From JANJUO01 sp942492935 (lineage in GTDB: Bacteria; Bacteroidota; Ignavibacteria; Kapaibacteriales; UBA2268): a stretch of DNA of 64,000 bases. Positions 37,691-45,146 of this stretch are shown here, piece by piece. The notes beneath the pieces are model-generated. The model was not told where the DNA came from and ran no database searches. It was given only the letters and a program-made list of their open reading frames with translations. The stretch covers positions 806,001 to 870,000 of the forward strand of contig OW818654.1 of NCBI GenBank assembly GCA_942492935.1, in the 5' to 3' direction. Each line of letters starts with the position of its first letter. The first letter of the stretch is position 1. A program made the translations under genes and the position numbers.

Positions 37691-39209
37691 TAATGGCACT
37701 TGAATAGTGCAATTAAACATATTTTTGATATTTGCCAGTTTTGGTTTTCCGTTCAAAATGCCTGCCTAACCTCTTAGGAATTATATGACGTAAGATTTTA
37801 TTCTGAAGCAAATCCATTTCTACCCGGAGACCATCTTTGGTATATTCGCCCTTTCTTGTCCATAAATACTGTCTTACCAGCCTCAAGGTATTTTTGAATG
37901 AGACCTCTTTCGGGGGAAAAACTACTGTTCTCAGTAGTTTTTGCTATGATTTTTCTCATCAAATTGTATGCTGTTAATGCTGTCAGCAGTTCTTTCATTA
38001 CTAAATCAGGCTTCTTGCTTCTTACCACATTGATACCCATTAATGTTTTGATTTCTCTTATACTTATTTCAATATCCCATCTTGTAAAGAATTTTGATAC
38101 TATTTCTGCCATGCTTATTTTTTCATCCATTATTGAAGTGAACATTACATATTCTTTACCCGGATTCATTGGATCTTCAAAACTTAAACGCCTCATTAAT
38201 ATTGTCTCTGGTAACTTTTCTTCATTTGGTAACCACTCTGGATGAGCTGTACTTTTTAGCTCTACTATTTCATCACCCTGACTTATTTCTTTTATTTTTT
38301 TATATTTTCGTGTTCTTTTGCCTGGTACTATGATTTCAAGACAATATTTTTGTATCAAATAGAAAATTGCATATGTACAATATAAATCATCCGCTAATAA
38401 TAATGTACCTTTTGCTATCTTATGTAACATTTTAAAAATTAACGATAACTCGGATACATTACGGCTGCCTAATTCAAAATGTTTTATTCCGCCGCCGCCC
38501 TGTTCAATCAATACTTGTAGTAAACCCTGCGGATAAGATGATTGGTAATTCTCTGAACCGCTCTTTACATCGTAATGTTCTCTTAATTCCTTGCTGTCTT
38601 GCATTTGGATGTATGTCCCATCGGTGATTACAACACGCATACCTTTCCATTTATTATTTATTTTGATATTTTCAAAGTTTGCTGAGTCTTCATATACCAT
38701 TTTGACTAATTCTATATCCAGTCGCTGTCTTGCTGTTGTATAACTGCCTGTATTTGTTGATATATCTTGTAATTTACTTTTAGCTACCAGTCTATTATAC
38801 GTCTTTGGTTTTTCACGCTTTTTTCCTGTTTCTTTATCTTTTTCTATTAATTCTGCTACGTTTTGTTTTATTAAAGGGATTGATCTATTATGTATTTCTG
38901 CATAGATGTTTACAGCATTTTGTAAACTTTTATCCTCTTGTGTTGCACTGATTAACATTGTAAGTAAAGTTGTTTCATCTGTGAATATTCTATTTCTTCG
39001 TTCTTTTTTTGATGGATAACTCGCTATCTTTTCTTCAGGCAAATACTCTTTAAATACTCCGATTAATTCACTTCGTAGTAATTCTTGTATTTGTATTGTC
39101 AATTCTAAAGAATAATTTAATGTCATTATTTTGCCTTTTATAATTTTTGCAATTTTTAAAATACAAATATAATAAAATTATTCTTATTCACACTATTCAA
39201 GTGCCATTA
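37691..39209. mobile_element. IS4-family insertion sequence, 1,519 bp
   Basis: Perfect 19-base terminal inverted repeats, taatggcacttgaatagtg at 37691-37709 and its complement at 39191-39209, enclose one full transposase gene. I could not see a direct target duplication: the flanks read ctactcagtct on the left and cccttgggga on the right. The element may have moved within an older repeat or the region was rearranged after insertion. Confidence 0.92.
37798..39126 (-). CDS. IS4-family DDE transposase
   Basis: 442 aa. The catalytic acids are D169 (VVITDGTYIQM), D246 or D247 (LLLADDLYCTY) and E353. The IS4 Y-(2)-R-(3)-E-(6)-K signature is present as F346, R349, E353 and K360 in FFTRWDIEISIREIK (Phe replaces Tyr). 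The N-terminal domain includes FKEYLPEEKIASYP, and the frame is uninterrupted, so the element may still be active. It carries out cut-and-paste transposition. The ATG at 39126 lies 65 bases inside the right terminal repeat. Confidence 0.93.
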   Translation of the reverse strand: MTLNYSLELTIQIQELLRSELIGVFKEYLPEEKIASYPSKKERRNRIFTDETTLLTMLISATQEDKSLQNAVNIYAEIHNRSIPLIKQNVAELIEKDKETGKKREKPKTYNRLVAKSKLQDISTNTGSYTTARQRLDIELVKMVYEDSANFENIKINNKWKGMRVVITDGTYIQMQDSKELREHYDVKSGSENYQSSYPQGLLQVLIEQGGGGIKHFELGSRNVSELSLIFKMLHKIAKGTLLLADDLYCTYAIFYLIQKYCLEIIVPGKRTRKYKKIKEISQGDEIVELKSTAHPEWLPNEEKLPETILMRRLSFEDPMNPGKEYVMFTSIMDEKISMAEIVSKFFTRWDIEISIREIKTLMGINVVRSKKPDLVMKELLTALTAYNLMRKIIAKTTENSSFSPERGLIQKYLEAGKTVFMDKKGRIYQRWSPGRNGFASE

Positions 39210-39340
39210 CCCTTGGGGAGGTTAGGTGGGGTTTCTTCTTACAAATATTAATTCCCTATGGGAATTTCAAGGAATTTCTTTTAAATTAACGAAAATACAA
39301 ATTTATGGTTAGTCGGTTCTTATCTAACTTGGAAATAATC

Positions 39341-39370
39341 CCTCCGAAGGTTCAAAACCTTCGGAAGGTT
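39341..39370. repeat. 'ccttccgaagg' hairpin
   Basis: ccgaaggtt, caaa, then aaccttcgg. It is of the same family as the hairpins at 48072-48106 and 48892-48923. It lies in the 417-base gap (39127-39543) between transposase and tricorn gene, which also holds the IS right end and a half-site gggaatttcaaggaattt near 39259. Confidence 0.7.
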
Positions 39371-39543
39371 TTGAACAAGGTTAGTTTTTGTTTGCAATTG
39401 ATTCCTTCATTTTGTTACTGAATAGTCACAAAATTTTTAATCCAATAAATAGTTATTCAATTTTTTCAAGTCTATGTTTTCTTTTGTCAAATCATCGGTT
39501 TTTCGTAATTTATATTTTTTAATAATCTATTTTTAGGTAATTT

Positions 39544-42500
39544 ATGATAAAATATATTAAATTATTATTGATTTCATTTATCGCTTTTAATATAGCATTC
39601 TCGCAAGATACAAGATTGCTTAGATATCCAAATTCATCTGAAACAGAAATTACATTTTCTCATTCGGGTGATATTTATGTGGTTTCGATTAATGGTGGAA
39701 TTGCAAGAAAAATAACAAGTTCAGAAGGATTTGAAATTTACCCGCGCTTTTCTCCTGATGGCAGAAACATTGCTTTCAATGCGGAATATGACGGTAATCG
39801 TGAAATTTATCTTGTGCCATCAATTGGTGGCGAGCCAGTTAGATTAACTTATTCTATGGACCAAAAAGATGTTGCAGACCGTCAAGGTCCGGACAAAATC
39901 ATTATGGGCTGGATCAATAACGATGAAATTCTATATCGTGGTCGTGCAAAGAGTTGGAATATTCTTGTTGGTAATCTTTTCACTGTAAATAAGTCTGGTT
40001 CGTTGCCAAAAGAAGTTCCAGTTCCAAGAGGCGGCTATGCTTCATACAATTCTGATGGTTCAAAAATGGCATACAATCGCATTTTCAGAGAATATCGCAC
40101 TTGGAAACGTTACAGCGGTGGGCAAGCAGATGAAATTTGGATTTATGATTTCAAAACTAAGCAAATAGAAAATATTTCAAATACAAAATTTCAAGATATT
40201 ATTCCAATGTGGAGTGGCAACAAGATTTATTACTTGTCTGACCGCGATTTTACAATGAATATTTTCTGTTATGATCTAACAACTAAGCAAACAAAGAAAA
40301 TTACAGATTTCAAAGAATTTGATGTAAAATTTCCTTCGCTTGGAGCAAAGCATATAACATTCGAAAACGGCGGCTACATTTATCTCTTAGATTTAGCAAC
40401 AGATAAATTCCAGAAAGTTAATATCACTGTTGCCGCAGATTATCCTTTGGCAAGAAATAGTTTCGTAAATGTAAAAGATAGAATCACTTCTTTTGATATT
40501 TCTAATGATGGCAAAAGAGCAATTTTTTCAGCAAGAGGCGATATTTTTTCAGTTCCTGCAGAAAAAGGAAATATTAAGAATTTCACATCAACACCGGGTG
40601 TACATGATAGAAACGTCACTTGGTCTGGCGATGGTAATTTTATTGCATTTATTAGCGATAGATCTGGCAACGATGAAATTTACATTTCAAAAGCAGACGG
40701 CTCGGATGTTTCTCAAGTTACAAGCAATGCCGAATATTACAGATATGGAATAATTTGGTCGCCAGATAACAAGAAATTATTAACATGGGATAATGCTCGA
40801 AATTTGTTTTTGATTGACGTATTAACCAAGAAGCAAACTCTTGTTAAGAAATCTAAAACATTTGCAATTTCTGATGCAACCTTCTCCCCTGATAGCAAGT
40901 GGATTGCTTATACTGATAATAATGATAGCAGATTTGGAGTAATTTATCTTTACAATATCGAAACAGGAATTTCTACCAAAGTTACTTCTGAATTTTTTAG
41001 TTCATCTCAGCCAACCTTCACTCCGGGAGGCAAGTATCTACTTTTTGTTTCAGGAAGAAGTTTTAGTCCTACTATGGGCAATTTCGAATACAATTTTGTT
41101 TATAATAATCTTTCCAATATTTATGGGCTAACACTTCAGGAAACTGAAGAAAATCCATTTGCAAAATATGAAAGTGACGAAGTTGGCGATGAAGAAAAGA
41201 AAAAAACAAAGAAAGAAAAAGAAATTGAAGCAAATGCACCAATTAAAATTGATATGAATGGTATTCAAAATAGAATTTTTGAAGTGCCAACTCCAGCAGG
41301 AAATTATTTTGGACTAACTCCATTATCAACTCATAAACTTTATTACGTTCGTAGTGAGCAAGGCAAAAAAGCAACATTTTATTATTATGATTTTGTTGAA
41401 AAGAAAGAAACTGAAGTTGGCGACTTTACTTCATATATTATTTCAAAAGATGAAAAATCAATTCTTTATAGAATGGGAAGTGATTATTATTTATCTAAAC
41501 TTTCTGACAAATTAAGCGGTAAAGATGGCAAACTTGAATTGCAGGATATGAATGTAAATCTTAGCAGAAGTGATGAGTGGAAGCAGGTTTTCACAGAATC
41601 ATGGCGACACATGAAATACTTCTTTTATGACCCTAATATGCACGGCTACAATTGGGATTCTATAAGAGTGAAATACGAACAACTACTTCCTTCTGTAAAG
41701 CATAGGAAAGACCTCACTTATATCATTGGAGAAATGATTGCCGAACTTGATGCAGGTCATGCTTATGTAACAGGCGGGGATATGCCAAAAGTTAAACCAA
41801 TTCAAATTGGTTTGCTTGGAGCTGATTTATCATTTGATAGTAAAGCAAATGCTTACAAAATTGACAAAATTCTAAATGGTCAAAATTGGGAAAACGATTT
41901 ACGTTCCCCGCTCACAGAGCCAGGATTGAACGTTAAAGCAGGGGATTATATTCTTGCAATTGATGGAATTACGCTTGACGCAAAAACAAATCCATATCAA
42001 TATTTGATTAACAAATCAAATAAATTTGTAAAACTTACTGTAAATTCATCGCCTTCAATGCAAGGAAGTCGCGAAATTAACATCAAAACAATAGACAACG
42101 AAGCCGATTTGAGATATTTCGATTGGGTGGAAACCAACAGACGCAAAGTAGATTCTATGACAAATGGAAAAATTGGTTATATCCATGTGCCTGATATGAT
42201 GCCTTCTAATGGTTTGAATTGGTTTGTCAAGCAATTCTATCCGCAATTGCGTAAGGAAGGTTTGATAATTGACGATCGTTATAATGGTGGTGGCAATGTT
42301 TCTCCAATGATTATTGAGCGTTTACGTAGAGAATTAGTTGTTGCAAAAGTGGCAAGGAATCAAGAAACAATTTTGACAAATCCGGATGCAGTCATGACTG
42401 GTCCAATGGTATGTTTGATAAACGAACAATCAATGTCGGACGGTGATTTATTCCCATATCAATTCAAAACTCTTGGGCTGGGACCAGTTATTGGCAAACG

Positions 42501-42792
42501 TTCTTGGGGTGGAGTTGTTGGAATTTATGGTTCGCTTCCATTGTTAGATGGTAGTTCGGTAAATCGCCCAGAAGTTGCAAATTTTGGTGCAGATGGCACT
42601 TGGATACTTGAAGATGTTGGAATGGTACCAGACATTGAAGTGGATAATCATCCAGCAAAAGAATACGAAGGAATTGATGAGCAATTGATTCGCGGTGTTG
42701 AAGAAATCAATAAATTGATAAAAACAAATCCAAAACGCCAATTGCCACAAGCACCACCTTATCCTGATAAAAAAGGAAATTTTAGCAAATAA
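39544..42792 (+). CDS. Tricorn-type S41 protease
   Basis: 1,082-aa exported protease (signal peptide MIKYIKLLLISFIAFNIAFS). The N-terminal half has two beta-propellers made of TolB/WD-like blades (YPRFSPDGRNIAFNAEYDGN, IAFISDRSGNDEIYISKADG, FSPDSKWIAY). A Lys/Glu-rich linker, the C1 helical bundle (ESWRHMKYFFYDPNMHGYNW), a PDZ domain (IGLLGADLSF...VKAGDYILAIDG) and the C2 S41 catalytic domain follow. Catalytic residues by family comparison: His in ELDAGHAYV, nucleophilic Ser in NEQSMSDGDLFPYQ, and the Glu of LEDVGMVPDIEVDN. Tricorn proteases trim peptides; this export-signal version would act in the periplasm or on the surface. Monocistronic, with a terminator downstream. Confidence 0.93.
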   Translation: MIKYIKLLLISFIAFNIAFSQDTRLLRYPNSSETEITFSHSGDIYVVSINGGIARKITSSEGFEIYPRFSPDGRNIAFNAEYDGNREIYLVPSIGGEPVRLTYSMDQKDVADRQGPDKIIMGWINNDEILYRGRAKSWNILVGNLFTVNKSGSLPKEVPVPRGGYASYNSDGSKMAYNRIFREYRTWKRYSGGQADEIWIYDFKTKQIENISNTKFQDIIPMWSGNKIYYLSDRDFTMNIFCYDLTTKQTKKITDFKEFDVKFPSLGAKHITFENGGYIYLLDLATDKFQKVNITVAADYPLARNSFVNVKDRITSFDISNDGKRAIFSARGDIFSVPAEKGNIKNFTSTPGVHDRNVTWSGDGNFIAFISDRSGNDEIYISKADGSDVSQVTSNAEYYRYGIIWSPDNKKLLTWDNARNLFLIDVLTKKQTLVKKSKTFAISDATFSPDSKWIAYTDNNDSRFGVIYLYNIETGISTKVTSEFFSSSQPTFTPGGKYLLFVSGRSFSPTMGNFEYNFVYNNLSNIYGLTLQETEENPFAKYESDEVGDEEKKKTKKEKEIEANAPIKIDMNGIQNRIFEVPTPAGNYFGLTPLSTHKLYYVRSEQGKKATFYYYDFVEKKETEVGDFTSYIISKDEKSILYRMGSDYYLSKLSDKLSGKDGKLELQDMNVNLSRSDEWKQVFTESWRHMKYFFYDPNMHGYNWDSIRVKYEQLLPSVKHRKDLTYIIGEMIAELDAGHAYVTGGDMPKVKPIQIGLLGADLSFDSKANAYKIDKILNGQNWENDLRSPLTEPGLNVKAGDYILAIDGITLDAKTNPYQYLINKSNKFVKLTVNSSPSMQGSREINIKTIDNEADLRYFDWVETNRRKVDSMTNGKIGYIHVPDMMPSNGLNWFVKQFYPQLRKEGLIIDDRYNGGGNVSPMIIERLRRELVVAKVARNQETILTNPDAVMTGPMVCLINEQSMSDGDLFPYQFKTLGLGPVIGKRSWGGVVGIYGSLPLLDGSSVNRPEVANFGADGTWILEDVGMVPDIEVDNHPAKEYEGIDEQLIRGVEEINKLIKTNPKRQLPQAPPYPDKKGNFSK

Positions 42793-42812
42793 TTTTCCAA
42801 ATTTAAAAATGC

Positions 42813-42848
42813 AAAAATCCATTATCAAAAAGATAATGGATTTTTTTT
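42813..42848 (+). terminator. Intrinsic terminator after the tricorn gene
   Basis: aaaatccattatc pairs with gataatggatttt around aaaaa, followed by eight T. It is 20 bases after the stop at 42792. Confidence 0.93.
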
Positions 42849-42931
42849 GAGACTTTTCCCCTTTTGATGTGTCATTATAATTATGTAGTTTGCAATTTTC
42901 TGGTAAGATATTTTGGGGTAAGTTATATTGT

Positions 42932-43003
42932 GAATTATACTTTGCAACAATACACACAGAAAATGGAAAGACTTATTCACAGAAATTTATTGTTTTGGAG
43001 TAG
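42932..43003 (+). pseudogene. C-terminal remnant of a T9SS cargo paralogue
   Basis: Read in frame, this gives ELYFATIHTENGKTYSQKFI then VLE and a stop, nearly identical to the last 24 residues of the propeller protein at 6730-8004 (VYFATIQTENGKLYSQKFMV). About 60 bases upstream, tgtgtcattataattatgta and tttgcaatttt resemble the leader just before that gene's start (6692-6720). The whole middle is missing, so this is what remains of a duplicate after an internal deletion. Confidence 0.8.
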
Positions 43004-43091
43004 GATAATTCCTAATCTCAAAGAGATTAAATCATTATAGATAAGAATTTGCTAATGCTCCGATACGACCTCGAAGAGGTTGAATAATATA

Positions 43092-43155
43092 ATCACTACG
43101 TGATAACTAACTTTTTTGATTAATACGTGTTACCATAATACAATCACTACGTGAT
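43092..43155. repeat. Two copies of the inverted repeat atcactacgtgat
   Basis: The 13-base sequence atcactacgtgat, an imperfect palindrome, occurs at 43092-43104 and 43143-43155 in a stretch with no open frame. It could be a binding site for a dimeric regulator of the corrinoid operon 300 bases downstream, but it could equally be repeat debris like its surroundings. Confidence 0.5.
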
Positions 43156-43246
43156 ATTATATGAATTTGAAAGTAATTTCATCATTATTCGAGTATCAGA
43201 AAAAACATTCCAGTTCGGACATCTTAGAAACTGGATTCCTCACGCT

Positions 43247-43343
43247 GTTCGGAATGACAGTGTTCAAAGAATGAAGCATCTGATGTTTTATAAAATAATT
43301 TAGCTGTAATTTGCACGTGAATTTTTTCAATTTGGCGACTGAA
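43247..43343 (+). repeat. 97-bp dispersed repeat
   Basis: Matches 8308-8406 in the same orientation (cggaatgaca, gtgttcaa, gaatga, catctgat, ttttataaaa, tagctgtaatttgcacgtga, ggcgactga). It lies ~110 bases before the corrinoid-protein gene. Its right half also occurs reversed at 37566-37612 and, degenerate, near 26825. Confidence 0.75.
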
Positions 43344-43455
43344 TATTAAAAAAATAATTTTATTTGTGATTCTATGTATTAAATAAAAATTTGCTTAAAT
43401 TTGTTATTTGTAAAATTAATATTTTAATTTATACTATTTTTATTGTCAATAAGAT

Positions 43456-44094
43456 ATGAATCAATTAATAGACACCAGTATTCAACTTGAGCACGCTTTG
43501 CTTTCTCTTGACCAGAAAGCTGCTGAACGAATAATCATAGATGCTAAACGAGATAACTCGCTTAGTAAAATTGCAAGTGAATTAATCACTTCTACATTAG
43601 TTAGGATTGGAAATTCTTGGGAGTCAGGCGACCTTTCGTTATCGCAGGTATATATGAGTGGCATTATTTGTGAAAAATTAATTGATAAAATTCTGCCACC
43701 ACAAAGCCCAATAAGAAAAAGCCAACCTAAAATGGCTATTGCCGTAGTAGAGGATTTTCATCTATTGGGAAAAAGAATTATATATTCAACCTTACGTGCA
43801 AGTGGTTATGAATTGACAGATTTGGGTGGTGGATTGAGCATTGAACGTATTGCTGAAATTGTCAAAACAGAAAAAATTAAAATCTTACTTCTATCTGTTT
43901 TAATGTTACCTTCTGCACTTAGGATAAAAGAATTAAAAAAGCTATTGTTAGATGTAGATGTAACAATTGTAGTAGGTGGTGCTCCATTTAGATTTGATGA
44001 GCAATTATGGAAAGAAGTTGGTGCTGATTATTATGGCAAAGATTCGGCAGATGCATTGGTAATTGTAAATCAAATTATGGAGGAGCGAAAATGA
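43456..44094 (+). CDS. Corrinoid (B12)-binding protein, MtaC-like
   Basis: 212 aa. A helical N-terminal B12-binding cap (~1-88; ITSTLVRIGNSWESGDLSLS) precedes a Rossmann-like B12 domain. The base-off/His-on motif D100-F-H102-L-L-G105 is intact, with LLLSVLML and VVGGAPFRFDEQLWKEVGAD supplying the SxL and GG loops. It should bind a cobamide that accepts or carries a methyl group, as in corrinoid proteins of methyltransferase systems. The stop overlaps the next start by four bases (ATGA), and that gene overlaps the histidine kinase the same way, so all three products are coupled. No substrate methyltransferase (MtaB/MttB type) is adjacent, which argues for a sensory rather than a catabolic role (inference). 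Confidence 0.88.
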   Translation: MNQLIDTSIQLEHALLSLDQKAAERIIIDAKRDNSLSKIASELITSTLVRIGNSWESGDLSLSQVYMSGIICEKLIDKILPPQSPIRKSQPKMAIAVVEDFHLLGKRIIYSTLRASGYELTDLGGGLSIERIAEIVKTEKIKILLLSVLMLPSALRIKELKKLLLDVDVTIVVGGAPFRFDEQLWKEVGADYYGKDSADALVIVNQIMEERK

Positions 44095-45146
44095 AAACGA
44101 TTGAAATGACACCAATGGAAAGGGTTTTAACAACACTTTCTCATAATGAACCAGATAGGGTTCCTTTGTTTTTATTACTTACCATGCATGGTGCAAAAGA
44201 GTTGGGTATTAGTATCGAAGAATATTTTTCAAAAGCGGAAAATGTTGCAGAAGGGCAAATCAGAATGCAACAAAAGTTCAATTCAGATTGTTATTACCCA
44301 TTTTTTTACGCTCCATTAGAAGTTGAAGCATTTGGTGCAGATGTAATTTTCAGAGAAGACGGTCCTCCAAATTCAGGGCTTCCCTTTATTGATGACATTA
44401 ATAAAATAAAAAAATTCGAGCCGCCAAAAGTCAAAGATACAAAAATATTGCATAAAGTATTAAAATCAATAGAACTTTTGAAAGCCCATTGCAAAGGTAC
44501 AATCCCAATTATTGGTGTAGCTATGTCACCTTTTTCATTACCTGTAATGCAACTTGGATTTGAAAAATATCTTGAACTTATGATTTATCATGAAGAATTA
44601 TTTCATCAATTGATGAAAGTAAACGAAGCATTTTGTGTTGATTGGTCTAATGCACAATTGGAAGCTGGTGCTACAGCTATATGTTATTTTGACCCTGTTT
44701 CTTCACCAACTATTGTTCCTAAAGAATTTTATAAAAAAACTGGTTTCGAAATTGCAAAACGAACCATTGCTCAAATAAAAGGTCCAACTGCTACTCACTT
44801 TGCATCAGGGAATTGTTTGTCACTTGCTGATTTATTGCCCGAAACTGGAACAACTGTTGTTGGAGTTAGCACTAATGAAAATATCAGCGAACTCAAAAAA
44901 GCTTATCAACATAAGTTAACAATTCTCGGTAATTTGAACGGCATTGAAATGAGGCGTTGGACATCTCATGAAACTATAAGTATTGTTAGAGATACTATTG
45001 AAAAAGCTGCTCAGGGTGGTGGATTTATTTTGGGTGATAATCACGGAGAAATACCATTCCAAGTTCCAGACGAAACTCTACTATTAATTTCAGAAGTTGT
45101 AAAAGAATATGGAACTTACCCAATTAAACAAATTCAGGTAAAATGA
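44091..45146 (+). CDS. UroD/MtaA-fold protein lacking the zinc ligands
   Basis: 351-aa uroporphyrinogen-decarboxylase superfamily protein of the MtaA/CmuA branch (MTPMERVLTTLSHNEPDRVP at the start; FEKYLELMIYHEELFHQLM; IVPKEFYKKTGFEIAKRTI). Catalytic members use HxC...C to hold zinc for methyl transfer to a thiol. Here H236 is kept (THFASGN), but the following Cys is Ala238, and the C-terminal Cys region reads ILGDNHGEIPFQVP without cysteine. It is therefore probably not a zinc thiol methyltransferase; it may bind the corrinoid protein or its ligand. The start overlaps the corrinoid gene and the end overlaps the kinase gene, four bases each. Confidence 0.85.
   Translation: MKTIEMTPMERVLTTLSHNEPDRVPLFLLLTMHGAKELGISIEEYFSKAENVAEGQIRMQQKFNSDCYYPFFYAPLEVEAFGADVIFREDGPPNSGLPFIDDINKIKKFEPPKVKDTKILHKVLKSIELLKAHCKGTIPIIGVAMSPFSLPVMQLGFEKYLELMIYHEELFHQLMKVNEAFCVDWSNAQLEAGATAICYFDPVSSPTIVPKEFYKKTGFEIAKRTIAQIKGPTATHFASGNCLSLADLLPETGTTVVGVSTNENISELKKAYQHKLTILGNLNGIEMRRWTSHETISIVRDTIEKAAQGGGFILGDNHGEIPFQVPDETLLLISEVVKEYGTYPIKQIQVK

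Noticed and set aside
43396..43403. Bacteroidota -7 promoter box (taaatttg) before the corrinoid operon
   Set aside because: Fits TAnnTTTG but has no -33 TTG at the right distance, and such 8-mers are common in AT-rich gaps. For the same reason I did not call promoters elsewhere.
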